Below are positions 23,175-30,719 of a stretch of DNA of 31,677 bases, one piece after another; position 1 is the first letter of the stretch; each line of letters starts with the position of its first letter. The notes beneath the pieces are model-generated. The model was given only the letters and a program-made list of their open reading frames with translations, had not been told where the DNA came from and made no database searches. The stretch is from positions 1 through 31,677 of IMG/VR virus record IMGVR_UViG_3300025949_000066; one strand, 5' to 3'. The stretch comes from a virus. The position numbers were made by a program, and so were the translations under genes.

Positions 23175-24103
23175 TTCAGCCGCTCCCGCGCGGTCAGCAG
23201 CTCGCGATAACGGGACTGCATGCGCTCATCCTTATTGTAAACGGACCGGTTCTCGCGCATCGTCTTCTCGATCTTGGCGATCTCGTCGGCAATGGCGTCC
23301 GCCTGATTGGCCCCGGCACCAGGCACAACCGTCGCGATCGGGTTGTCTTCGAGCGCACGCGCGACCAGCCATTGACGAATGGCAGGATTGTAGCCGAGCG
23401 GCACGCCATTGGCATCGAGCCCCTTGTCGAAGGCATCGCGGACAGGCTCGGGCAGCGCCGACACATAGTTGACGAGGATGTTCTCGTTGCGGCGATATTC
23501 GCCCGGCTGCGCCCATTCCTCGCGCAAGGCGTCCTCGCACGTCTTCTTGGCGACCGAGACTTGGTTCAACTGCTCGGCTGCCTGCTGATCGACGATGTCA
23601 TAATATGCCTTCAGCGCGGCATTGGTGACGGCGCGCGGGGCGTTGGCTTCATGCATCGCGGCAACGAACGTATCAACCGCGGGCTTGTCGTCATCGCCGA
23701 TAACGAGCCCGTCCGGAAGCTTTTCAAGATAGGCGTCAGCGCTATCCGGAATATCCAGCGCCTTGCGAAAAGCCGCCTTCTCTTCGTCGGTCGAATCCTC
23801 GCCCAGCGGCTCGATGACAGCACCGGACGAAAGTTTATTGCGGAACTTTCCCAGCGCCTCGACCATTGCCTTGGGCGATTGATAGCGGCCGGCGATCTTC
23901 AGAAGCTTGTCATCGCCGCCAGTAAAGTGCGTGCGCCAGTCGAAATCATCGGGGAGGACAAACGGCTTGTCTTCGGTCGCGGCCTCTGGGGTTGCAGTGT
24001 CGCCGCCATTCTCGACAACCTGCGTGCCACCATCACCTTCCTGCGTGACTACCGTCGTATCGGTAGTAGCAGCTTCCTCCGTCGTCGCTGTATCAGTCGT
24101 CAT
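23171..24103 (-). CDS. Scaffolding protein (310 aa)
   Basis: Predicted head scaffold. The N-terminal 45 residues are low-complexity, very Thr/Glu/Asp-rich. The rest is acidic and helical, with DWRTHFTGGDDKLLKIAGRY and ALGKFRNKLSSG early on. The C-terminus is charged (EIAKIEKTMRENR, ending LTARERLK). This matches podovirus scaffolds that carry a common DFDWR...L.r..s..a...a.g...nKl region. It precedes the capsid gene. Start ATG at 24103, 11 nt inside the end of the Bbp19-like gene, with AGAGG SD. It should guide procapsid assembly and then leave. Confidence 0.85.
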   Translation of the reverse strand: MTTDTATTEEAATTDTTVVTQEGDGGTQVVENGGDTATPEAATEDKPFVLPDDFDWRTHFTGGDDKLLKIAGRYQSPKAMVEALGKFRNKLSSGAVIEPLGEDSTDEEKAAFRKALDIPDSADAYLEKLPDGLVIGDDDKPAVDTFVAAMHEANAPRAVTNAALKAYYDIVDQQAAEQLNQVSVAKKTCEDALREEWAQPGEYRRNENILVNYVSALPEPVRDAFDKGLDANGVPLGYNPAIRQWLVARALEDNPIATVVPGAGANQADAIADEIAKIEKTMRENRSVYNKDERMQSRYRELLTARERLK

Positions 24104-24365
24104 GTTTTACCTCTGTTGTCGCCAGGTGGATTATCTGGAGCCCCACGAACCGCCGCCCTTCGGCGAATGCGGTCTCGCAAGGATCGGTTCGGAATGATTT
24201 GGTGCCGACGCCAGCCGCTTCCCTGACCAGCCATTCGAACACGGCACGCTGCTGCGTCTCGGAGGCATTGCCGTGAGACAATGCTTTCATGCCTGCGTGG
24301 ATGACCGGAGTGTAAGGCGCGGCCTGATCGACCGGCTCTTTCTTCGGGATCGGGATGCGCTTCAC
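24093..24365 (-). CDS. Bbp19-like phage protein (90 aa)
   Basis: A 90-aa protein with the pattern of the Bbp19 family named from Bordetella phage BPP-1: a helical central part FEWLVREAAGVGTKSFRTD, then ETAFAEGRRFVGLQIIHL. Relatives are encoded near the portal and scaffold of podoviruses. Role not established. Start is GTG at 24365 with a GTGA overlap with the 55-aa gene. The tail of the protein overlaps the scaffold start by 11 nt. Confidence 0.72.
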   Translation of the reverse strand: MKRIPIPKKEPVDQAAPYTPVIHAGMKALSHGNASETQQRAVFEWLVREAAGVGTKSFRTDPCETAFAEGRRFVGLQIIHLATTEVKHDD

Positions 24366-24529
24366 AACTTCCCCGCCTCGATGACCTCAATACCGGGGAA
24401 CATCTTTCGCCACTTGGCTGCTACGAAGGGGCCAGGAGCGTACAGCCGCAATGGCTCAACTGGCTTGGATTCATTCTGTAACAAGATCTGCGCGGCGCGT
24501 AATAGCGCATCCCTATTGGCGCCGCTCAA
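24362..24529 (-). CDS. Small unknown protein (55 aa)
   Basis: A 55-aa frame starting TTG at 24529, which overlaps the previous stop as TTGA, with a GGGG SD-like run at 7 nt. Sequence landmarks are DALLRAAQILLQNESKPV, then APGPFVAAKWRKMFPGIEV. Amphipathic and basic. Being exactly bounded by start-stop overlaps on both sides (TTGA and GTGA) argues that it is real. No family recognised. Confidence 0.6.
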   Translation of the reverse strand: MSGANRDALLRAAQILLQNESKPVEPLRLYAPGPFVAAKWRKMFPGIEVIEAGKL

Positions 24530-24621
24530 GCCACCACCCCAACGATGAACCCCATGAACAGCCCGCCGATGAAAGCAATGAGCATGCCGCCAGCTACAAA
24601 GAGAGCCAGCACGTCACGCAT
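24526..24621 (-). CDS. Single-pass membrane peptide after portal (31 aa)
   Basis: A 31-aa frame starting ATG at 24621, overlapping the portal stop (TGATG). After MRD the product is almost wholly hydrophobic with glycines (LALFVAGGMLIAF, then IGGLFMGFIVGVVA). It should form one transmembrane helix, probably with GxxxG-type packing. Too short for family assignment. Translational coupling to portal is likely. Confidence 0.55.
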   Translation of the reverse strand: MRDVLALFVAGGMLIAFIGGLFMGFIVGVVA

Positions 24622-26285
24622 CACGCAGCCATCGCATCGGGAGAGTTTTGCGCATCGGGACCAAGCGCCTGCCCAGCCTTGCCCACCTGTTCGGCTGCGG
24701 TAGCTCCGGCATTAATCTGCTCGATAAGCTGTTGCGCCTGCTGAGCCTGGCGCTGCTGATCAATGATCTGCTTCGCATCATCCTCGGAGCGCAGCCATTT
24801 CGCTGGAGCAACGGCCGAGAGCACGTCGCGACCCGCCGTGGTGATGTCGACATTGGCCCCAAAGGTCGGGTCAAGCGCCAAGGTATCGGCAATGATGCCC
24901 TTCACCTCGACGAACACCTGCGCCTTCTGCTTTTCGATCGCGTCGTGCAGCGGGCTTTCGAAGCTGAACTGGACATCGGAGCCCTGCAATGAATCCGGGA
25001 TTTCCTCGGCCGGCCCAAACACACCATGCGCCAGCAGCAACTCGAACGTCGTCTCGCAAATGGCTCCATTGTAATTGGACTCGACCGGCTCGAAGATCGG
25101 GGCAGACGCCCTGATAAACTCCTGAATACGCTGCCCCACCTCATAGGCTGTCATCTCGGGCCCTTGCGCCGGGAGATTGAGCTTGTTGAGGTAGAAGGCG
25201 TCCTTCAGCGTTTCCACGACCTGCTCGCGTAGATCCACGCCGAACGGGATGCCGGATTTGTCGATGGTGAGCGGACGCACCACTTGACCCATCCGCTCGT
25301 CATATTCGGGGTCGACCGAGGTAAAGCCACCGGCATATAGCGCCAGATCACTGCGCAGCGCCTCGCCCACACCAATCATCGGCGGATTGGTTGCCTTCTC
25401 ACCTGCCTCGATCAGCGTGGCCGTCATCGCCTGAAGCAGTCGAGCTTCGGGGAGCGCCGCGCCGGCAGCGGGAGAAAATCCGTATTGCGACCCACTCACT
25501 GTCTGCCAGCGAGGAATAACATACATCAAATAGTTCTGGCCGGTGACTTCGATGACATGGTCATTGTCCACGTCGACAAAGATCGAGACAAAGCGCGCAC
25601 GCTTGCCCTTGCCGGGGAAGTCGCCGGGGTAATCCTCGACCGGCATCACGATATGCCGGACATTGACCTCGCAATAGGGATCAGCCTTCGGGCCCTTCAG
25701 CTTCTCAAGGATCTTGGGGTGGACCTTGTCGTGGAACACCTTCGATTGCTCGATCGCGGTCGACTTCCATTTGCGATGGACGGTGCAGACCTTGCCGCGC
25801 ACATCATTGGCCCAAGCGACATCGCGGACATGCCAGCAGCGATAGAGCAGCTTGTTGACCGAATAATCGACCTCAACCGTAATGACGGCGTTGCCGATCG
25901 CAGCGAAGTCGTGATCCGCCTCCTTGGTCGCGCGCGTGAACAGCGAATCCGGATCGTACATTGCGCGGCGCATGACCGCCGTCTTGGCCTCAAGCCATTG
26001 CTTGGCGGCTTGATCCTCCTGATCCTCGCGGGTTGTCGCGGCATGGAACCAGTCGATCGAGGTGGGCCGAAGCATCGTCGAGAAGATGTCGCCCAGCTCG
26101 CGGCGCATGATGACGGGAATGGAGGTGGCGAGATTGTCAGCATAGTTGACGCCAGGCGTGCGCATGGCCGTGAAATCGGCGCGCTCAGGGTACAGGTTTT
26201 CCGTAGTTTCCTGCCAGAACGACATGAGCGTCGAGCGCTTGCCGAACAGATGATCGCCCTGCTGGACAAGCTGCTTTGCGTCCAT
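24621..26285 (-). CDS. Portal protein / head-to-tail connector (554 aa)
   Basis: Predicted podovirus portal. Landmarks near the start: FWQETTENLYPERADFT, then NLATSIPVIMRRELGDIFS and STMLRPTSIDWFHA. Further on are the FAAIGNAVITVEVDYS region and RCWHVRDVAWANDVRG, then QYGFSPAAGAALPEARLLQA. This series characterises connector proteins of the BPP-1/T7-like group. Length of 554 is typical (T7 gp8 536 aa). The C-terminal 60 residues are Gln/Ala-rich and probably form the barrel or tail. ATG at 26285 overlaps the stop of the winged-helix gene (TGATG). It forms the dodecameric DNA channel and docks the terminase. Confidence 0.9.
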   Translation of the reverse strand: MDAKQLVQQGDHLFGKRSTLMSFWQETTENLYPERADFTAMRTPGVNYADNLATSIPVIMRRELGDIFSTMLRPTSIDWFHAATTREDQEDQAAKQWLEAKTAVMRRAMYDPDSLFTRATKEADHDFAAIGNAVITVEVDYSVNKLLYRCWHVRDVAWANDVRGKVCTVHRKWKSTAIEQSKVFHDKVHPKILEKLKGPKADPYCEVNVRHIVMPVEDYPGDFPGKGKRARFVSIFVDVDNDHVIEVTGQNYLMYVIPRWQTVSGSQYGFSPAAGAALPEARLLQAMTATLIEAGEKATNPPMIGVGEALRSDLALYAGGFTSVDPEYDERMGQVVRPLTIDKSGIPFGVDLREQVVETLKDAFYLNKLNLPAQGPEMTAYEVGQRIQEFIRASAPIFEPVESNYNGAICETTFELLLAHGVFGPAEEIPDSLQGSDVQFSFESPLHDAIEKQKAQVFVEVKGIIADTLALDPTFGANVDITTAGRDVLSAVAPAKWLRSEDDAKQIIDQQRQAQQAQQLIEQINAGATAAEQVGKAGQALGPDAQNSPDAMAA

Positions 26286-26617
26286 CAGATCAACCCCCAG
26301 GCAAGCCCGCGTCCATGCAGGGAGCGAACCGGATTAGGCGCGCTATGCTCGACCAGTTTGCGCCGTGCGCGCAGCAGGAACACCGAAACAACATTAGGAT
26401 CTTCAGAATCGGAAACTCGCGTCAGAATGGCCTCGCGGCTCACAGGACGCCCCTTCGCTTGGGCAACGGTGTAGAGCGTCAGCGCCTCAGCCAAGGTTAG
26501 CCCCAGGTCATCCCCATGGAACTGTGCAGCCCCACGCGGATCGAGCATGAAACCATCGCGGTCGATCACCTCATCGCGGGCAAGATTATACCCGCACGAG
26601 GGGCAGATATGGCTCAC
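26285..26617 (-). CDS. Winged-helix DNA-binding protein with N-terminal CxxC (110 aa)
   Basis: An unusual regulator-like gene inside the packaging and head operon. N-terminus has one zinc-knuckle-like CPSCG (C5, C8) but no second Cys pair, so a full ribbon would need other ligands or dimerisation. Residues about 40-110 read as an OmpR/PhoB-type winged helix: LTLAEALTLYTVAQAKG, then V-S-R-E-A-I-L, then the recognition-helix-like VVSVFLLRARRKLV and a wing SLHGRGLAWGL. Receiver domain absent. Start GTG at 26617, GTGA overlap with the upstream gene. It may regulate late transcription or act in DNA packaging; both are inference. Confidence 0.75.
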   Translation of the reverse strand: MSHICPSCGYNLARDEVIDRDGFMLDPRGAAQFHGDDLGLTLAEALTLYTVAQAKGRPVSREAILTRVSDSEDPNVVSVFLLRARRKLVEHSAPNPVRSLHGRGLAWGLI

Positions 26618-26835
26618 CCGCCCAGCGTTCCTGATAGGCCGGCACTGGAACCGCCAAGGATCGAACCCTGCTGCGTAGAACCTAGGCGCCGACGCAGCCG
26701 CTGGCGCGGATCAGTGCCGCTCGGGTTCAGCGGCGTAATCTCAGGCTGGGGCGAAGTTGGAGCGGGATCAGCAGCCTTCTTCTTGCCACCGCCCAACACG
26801 CCAAGAGACAGCGTCTTGATGATCTTCTTACCCAC
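26614..26835 (-). CDS. Small basic Gly-rich protein, copy 2 of a tandem pair (73 aa)
   Basis: A 73-aa protein that is paralogous to the one encoded immediately upstream. The start reads MGKKIIKTLSLGVLGG, and the end is SGTLGG; the middle is Pro/Ser-rich with an RQRLRRR patch. GTG at 26835 is preferred because it aligns with the paralogue's N-terminus and overlaps its stop by 8 nt. The longer frame up to 26904 lies over the end of the upstream gene. Similar small proteins with a conserved GTLGG-type end lie near portal in other podophages; role unknown. Confidence 0.65.
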   Translation of the reverse strand: MGKKIIKTLSLGVLGGGKKKAADPAPTSPQPEITPLNPSGTDPRQRLRRRLGSTQQGSILGGSSAGLSGTLGG

Positions 26836-27058
26836 CGAGCGTGCCTCCGCTGGTGTCCGTGAGAATGGTCGACGTGCGGCCACCACGCTGCATCTGCGCT
26901 GCAATCGCTTTCTTGCGGGCGTTCAGGATGGTCTGGTCATCCGGCAACGGCATGACCTGTGGCCCCTGAGCCGTAGCATCCGGCTTGCTCTTTTTGAGCC
27001 CAAAAAGATTCCCGCCAAGAATCCCAAAACTGGCTACCCTAAGTATCTTCTTTGCCAT
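26828..27058 (-). CDS. Small basic Gly-rich protein, copy 1 of a tandem pair (76 aa)
   Basis: A 76-aa protein: MAKKILRVASFGILGG start, K-K-S-K basic patch, ILNARKKAIAAQMQRGGR helix, and a terminal STILTDTSGGTLGG. Shares beginning and end with the 73-aa downstream protein. The N-terminal 16 residues are amphipathic and basic and could contact membrane or DNA. ATG at 27058 begins 2 nt after the upstream gene's stop. Expression is presumably coupled along the operon. No known function. Confidence 0.7.
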   Translation of the reverse strand: MAKKILRVASFGILGGNLFGLKKSKPDATAQGPQVMPLPDDQTILNARKKAIAAQMQRGGRTSTILTDTSGGTLGG

Positions 27059-27060
27059 CT

Positions 27061-27249
27061 TTACACCGCCTTACGGACAAGATCGAAATACGGCCTGCCA
27101 TTTATGACCGCACGCGAGCGGACGAAACAGTGCCGCTCCTCGCTGTTAAAACTGCGCCCTTCGACAAGAAACGAGCCGGCCTCGTAGCCTGGCATCTTTT
27201 CGAGATAGGCCCTCTGCGCGCTCTCAAGTCTATCCAGAATTTCTTCCAT
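27061..27249 (-). CDS. Small hypothetical protein (62 aa)
   Basis: First gene of the minus-strand portal operon. A 62-aa protein with a helical start (MEEILDRLESAQRAYLEKM) followed by a beta-like basic part (FLVEGRSFNSEERHCFV, then GRPYFDLVRK). ATG at 27249 is chosen over an in-frame TTG at 27279 because an AAGGA SD precedes it at suitable distance. No recognised domain. Confidence 0.65.
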   Translation of the reverse strand: MEEILDRLESAQRAYLEKMPGYEAGSFLVEGRSFNSEERHCFVRSRAVINGRPYFDLVRKAV

Positions 27250-27325
27250 CTCAGCGCTTCCTTGGAAATCCCATGACAAGAAACCGCCAAAGGTCTAAAA
27301 CCAGTGCGGCTTCTTGGAGGGAAAA
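27250..27325. promoter_or_regulatory. Divergent intergenic region, promoters not clear
   Basis: A 76-bp gap from which the minus-strand portal operon and the plus-strand cargo gene diverge. For the plus strand, ATGACA at 27273-27278 and CTAAAA at about 27295 form only a weak -35/-10 pair (16-nt spacing). No good minus-strand promoter is seen. Confidence 0.25.
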
Positions 27326-27808
27326 ATGAACGATATCGAGACCAGAGAACTTGAGGATTTGAAGCAGTCGGTCCTACTTGAAGAGGACTTCCATTTAGCG
27401 GCCACGTTATTCGTCAAGATCAATGACTTAGAAGACTACATAATCGACGAGGAGAAACCGAACGCACATTTTGATGAAGTGAGGCGTGAACTCGAATCTT
27501 TTAACCAGCATCTGCAAGACCGTGTGCTGAACCACGCCGTCAAGGCTACGCTGGAAACGCTCACGAACAAGCAAGCCTACGAGGTTTATGTCACTTCAGA
27601 GGGTGTTGAGATCGAGGCTCACCCTATGTTCGCCATGGCCAGCGACAAGGACATTAGAGAATATCTCGATGGATTGTGGCAGTCTCCGTTCACCACGATA
27701 ACCCTTTCGTGGCAACGTATCGTCGAAAGAACAGAGCCAGAGGATCGTAGCAAACTGGCGGACATTCTGGAGCTTATGGCTAAGAACATTCGCGAGAATA
27801 AGGTTTAA
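27326..27808 (+). CDS. Acidic soluble cargo protein on the plus strand (160 aa)
   Basis: Second opposite-strand gene within the late cluster. ATG at 27326 has an excellent SD (GGAGG, 5 nt); an upstream in-frame ATG at 27314 lacks one. The 160-aa product is strongly acidic and helical in its first half (LKQSVLLEEDFHLAAT, DLEDYIIDEEKP), then has a short strand region (AYEVYVTSEGVEIEAH) and a charged helical end. No signal peptide or membrane segment. Codon choice is more A/T-ending than in its neighbours, suggesting recent gain. Its TAA overlaps the terL stop by 4 nt, tail to tail. Function unknown; a defence, anti-defence or host-control role would be typical of such morons but is unproven. 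Confidence 0.75.
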   Translation: MNDIETRELEDLKQSVLLEEDFHLAATLFVKINDLEDYIIDEEKPNAHFDEVRRELESFNQHLQDRVLNHAVKATLETLTNKQAYEVYVTSEGVEIEAHPMFAMASDKDIREYLDGLWQSPFTTITLSWQRIVERTEPEDRSKLADILELMAKNIRENKV

Positions 27809-29388
27809 CGCTTCCTTGAGAATGTCGGCCCTCGGCCAAAAACGACATTGGGCACGACAGGCCGGCGATGAGACTGCGCCGCCTTCCGCCATTCGGTTGC
27901 CTCAGTCACGGCCTTGGCACCCGACCACCAGCACATCACGGTCGCGTCGCCCTTGTCCGGCGAGCGGCCAAGACGCTTCACCAGCTTGTCCTTTGGCTCC
28001 AAGTGGATGACCATACCGCCCTTGCCCGACTTGGTTTCGAACGTCGGGGCGGTCAGATCAGCCAGCAATTCCTTGTCAGGCGGCAGCGCCATCGTGGCAC
28101 CACCCGGTTGCGTCGGGTCCAACGCCTCGCGCAGCAGCCAATAGGCCTCGGTGCGAACATTGGCGAAGCGCAGTTGATTGTCCCGCGTCCGCCGTACCGA
28201 TTCCTTGACGCCCATATAGCCAACGGCATCAACGCCATTCTTGACCAGATGCGCCTGAGCATCGCCACCCCAGCCACCACCAAGGTCGACAATCACCTTC
28301 GCATTATCGAGGCGCTTGGCGAGAACCCTGCCAGCAACATCGGCCCCACCCGGCGTTTCAACACCAGGAATGGCAATCGGATCAGCGAACCAGTCATCGT
28401 AGCGAATGGCGATGACCGTCTTGTCAGTTCCCCCTTGCGCCACGTCGACGCCGATCGCGCACATCGGGATATGCGGAGCAGGCTGTGGCTTCCAGCGGCG
28501 TTGGGCTTCCTTCACCCATTCGGTCGGAATACATTGGTTGAGTTCGTCCTGAACGCCGGCCGCGAAGTCACCATATTTGAGCTGGGAGCGGAGCGGTTCG
28601 GGGAGGCTGTCGATCTTGGCGCGATATTCCGCCGTGTCGCGATATGGGTTGTCTGAAAGAGCAGCCGGGATGAAGGTGAAGGACAACACCTCGCGCTGCT
28701 TGCCGTCTAGCCATGCGTCCTCAGGACCATCAACCCAGATAGGCGCTCCGTCGTCCATGATGGCGTAGCGCAATTCTCCGGCATCAGCTTTCCGTGGATG
28801 GTTAGGATCGAGCCACGGCGCGAACCATTCCTGCATCCAATAGCCGTCAGCCGATCGCGGCGGATTGGACGCGAGAACGACCCTTGCCCTTTGCCCTTCA
28901 GGCCCACGGTTCCAGGCCAGAAGAGACGCCACCTGTTCGCGCAGAAACTCGCCAGCCTCGTCATAAACGATCAGATCGCGCTCGCGGCCGGCGTGCTTGT
29001 TCCAGTCTCCAGCGAGCTGCATGCCCGCTAGTTTGAGCGAACGGCCATCAGGCCAGTTCCATTCCTTGTCGGTGCCGTTGAAGCCAGCTGTCCCGTAGAT
29101 TTCCTTGCCGGCGGCTTCGAGCCCATCCGTCTGGGCTGATTCCCTGCGAAAGATGATCGAGCGTTTGTGCTCCTGCGCCAGCCCGACCGAGAGGAAGGTC
29201 TTACCTCCCGCCGCTTGTCCGCCATAGAGCAGGACATCGGCCTGGCTGAGATAGGCGTCGGTTTGAGGTCCCGGCAGAGGAACGAACCGCAGATCCTTGA
29301 CCGCTGCCTGAGCCAGCCTCTTGACGTTCTCGCGCTCGTTTTCGGGGAGTTCCTGAAACCTGGCGAGAACGTCGTCGAGGAGTGACAT
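27805..29388 (-). CDS. terL: Terminase large subunit (527 aa)
   Basis: Packaging motor ATPase and nuclease. ATPase: Walker A GGQAAGGKT (56-64) and Walker B LIVYDEA with D143-E144; ASNPP (173-177) fits the coupling motif. RNase-H-like nuclease acids: D315 in IGVDVAQGGTDKT, D368 in VIVDLGGGWGG and D481 in KGDATVMCWW. All key residues are present and length is normal. The ATG at 29388 overlaps the upstream stop (TGATG). An unusual feature is that a virion-like protein gene separates it from terS. It should bind the portal and translocate DNA. Confidence 0.95.
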   Translation of the reverse strand: MSLLDDVLARFQELPENERENVKRLAQAAVKDLRFVPLPGPQTDAYLSQADVLLYGGQAAGGKTFLSVGLAQEHKRSIIFRRESAQTDGLEAAGKEIYGTAGFNGTDKEWNWPDGRSLKLAGMQLAGDWNKHAGRERDLIVYDEAGEFLREQVASLLAWNRGPEGQRARVVLASNPPRSADGYWMQEWFAPWLDPNHPRKADAGELRYAIMDDGAPIWVDGPEDAWLDGKQREVLSFTFIPAALSDNPYRDTAEYRAKIDSLPEPLRSQLKYGDFAAGVQDELNQCIPTEWVKEAQRRWKPQPAPHIPMCAIGVDVAQGGTDKTVIAIRYDDWFADPIAIPGVETPGGADVAGRVLAKRLDNAKVIVDLGGGWGGDAQAHLVKNGVDAVGYMGVKESVRRTRDNQLRFANVRTEAYWLLREALDPTQPGGATMALPPDKELLADLTAPTFETKSGKGGMVIHLEPKDKLVKRLGRSPDKGDATVMCWWSGAKAVTEATEWRKAAQSHRRPVVPNVVFGRGPTFSRKR

Positions 29389-29924
29389 CAGACGGTGAAC
29401 GGCACCGCGATGATGTCGTACCAGACCCGCACGTAAAGCGGGCTGTCGCCGGTCGTGATTTCGCCCGAGAGCAGGTGAAGCACCACATCAGCATTCGCCA
29501 CCGGAGCATAATCGCCGGCAGTGGTTGTGACAGAACCCGGCATGCCAGCCATGCGCGTCTGCGCGGTCGTCTGATCGAGGAAGCCAGTCGTCTCGATGAC
29601 GGACGAACACTGCGCGCCCGAACCGTTGGTGTATTTCAGCACCAAATCCTCGCCAGACGCGATACCGGCATAAGCGGTGCCGGCGGGCTTGGAGATCGCC
29701 ACGCGCAACGGGATGATCGCGAAACCTGCCCCCAGAGCAGGCACGACCGTCTGCGGCGTGGCGTTGAGCGCCAGAAGCTGGGCCGAGGTGACGGTCGTCG
29801 CCTTGAATGTCCCGAGCAGCGTTTGCGCGCCGTTGAGGTGATTGAAAACAAGCCCACCCTTGTCGGCAATGCCGAAGCGCTTGCCATAGATGGACGTGCG
29901 ATTTTGCACAGGCGGTGCAGCCAT
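29388..29924 (-). CDS. Beta-rich virion-like protein between terminase genes (178 aa)
   Basis: A 178-aa beta-rich protein lacking catalytic motifs. Landmarks: LNGAQTLLGTFKATT, LLALNATPQTVVPALGAG, then YAGIASGEDLVLKYTNG and ending LYVRVWYDIIAVPFTV. It looks like a small structural or decoration protein. ATG at 29924 has AGGAG at 6 nt. It lies between terS and terL and is translationally coupled to terL, an uncommon place for a structural gene. Family not recognised. Confidence 0.72.
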   Translation of the reverse strand: MAAPPVQNRTSIYGKRFGIADKGGLVFNHLNGAQTLLGTFKATTVTSAQLLALNATPQTVVPALGAGFAIIPLRVAISKPAGTAYAGIASGEDLVLKYTNGSGAQCSSVIETTGFLDQTTAQTRMAGMPGSVTTTAGDYAPVANADVVLHLLSGEITTGDSPLYVRVWYDIIAVPFTV

Positions 29925-29959
29925 GATTAACTCCTATCAGTGCTTGGTTGCTTGGAGAT

Positions 29960-29980
29960 GCGCTCTCAGGCCCCGAGCGC
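29960..29980 (-). other. Inverted repeat between terS and the next gene
   Basis: GCGCTC and GAGCGC arms separated by 9 nt in the 63-nt gap. No T-run, so not an ordinary intrinsic terminator; perhaps an mRNA processing or stabilising hairpin. Confidence 0.35.
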
Positions 29981-29987
29981 GGGGGAT

Positions 29988-30422
29988 TCAGTGTGCGGTC
30001 GGCTGAGCACCGCGCGCCAGCGTAAACGCGATAGCTTTCGCCATGTCTCGGTCTGACATGTCGGCCGTCTCGATCGGGCCGCCGTCCTTGCCGGTGAGTT
30101 CTGAACGCTCCACGATGAGCCCTAGGACCTTAGCCTTGCCCATGGTTGCCGAGATTGCGGCAGCGGGAGCCTCTAGATCGCGCGCGAACGTGCGGTCCTC
30201 GTCAAGCTGGGCCGCAATGTCGTAGACCGTGATTGCAGCTTTCTCGGCTGCTACAGCCTTCAATTCCGCCACTCTGGCAGCAACCTTATCATTTCTTATC
30301 AGCCGCGATGCATTGGCCTCTACAGGCTCATATCCAGCCAGCCGATATGCTTCGATCTGAGAATTCCCCTTCGCCAACTCCTGTGCGAAGCGTTCGTGAC
30401 GGGCATTCTCAAGGACAGGCAT
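29988..30422 (-). CDS. terS: Terminase small subunit (144 aa)
   Basis: DNA-recognition subunit of the packaging enzyme. N-terminal helix-turn-helix region of the terminase_2 type: HERFAQELAKGNSQIEAYRLAGY, followed by A-S-R-L-I-R-N-D-K-V and ARVAELKAVAAEKAA. A helical oligomerisation part follows (YDIAAQLDEDRTFARDL, then MGKAKVLGLIVERSELTGKDG). ATG at 30422 is chosen over the adjacent GTG because it gives a TGATG overlap with the upstream gene. Its site of action (pac or cos) is not identifiable in the window. Confidence 0.88.
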   Translation of the reverse strand: MPVLENARHERFAQELAKGNSQIEAYRLAGYEPVEANASRLIRNDKVAARVAELKAVAAEKAAITVYDIAAQLDEDRTFARDLEAPAAAISATMGKAKVLGLIVERSELTGKDGGPIETADMSDRDMAKAIAFTLARGAQPTAH

Positions 30423-30703
30423 CACGCCACCACGATAACCTTGTGGCCCGGCAGAACCCCGAAATCATGCCATACACCGGCAGGAAGCGGGATCTTGTTC
30501 GTTACCCCGGTCGGAGCGGTGCCGAACTCGATATTGCAAGCCGTCGTCGTGTATATTGCTACCAGCGTGGTGCCGAGTGTGAAAGCGCTTGAAGCCGCTC
30601 CGCCGATTGATAGCACCTGCCGAGCGCGCGGCGGCATCTGGCGCACGGGCGCCTCGCTGGAGATGACGGGATTCAGTTCAAGCACCGTGACTTCGTTTGC
30701 CAT
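30422..30703 (-). CDS. Small virion-associated protein (93 aa)
   Basis: First gene of the leftward late block. A 93-aa beta-rich protein: MANEVTVLELNPV start, AFTLGTTLVAIYTT middle, then IEFGTAPTGVTNK, I-P-L-P-A-G and FGVLPGHKVIVVA end. Proteins with this strand pattern are found near terminase genes in phages and are suspected decoration or fibre components. ATG at 30703 has GGAG at 7 nt. Role unproven. Confidence 0.7.
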   Translation of the reverse strand: MANEVTVLELNPVISSEAPVRQMPPRARQVLSIGGAASSAFTLGTTLVAIYTTTACNIEFGTAPTGVTNKIPLPAGVWHDFGVLPGHKVIVVA

Positions 30704-30719
30704 CCATCATCTCCGGAAA

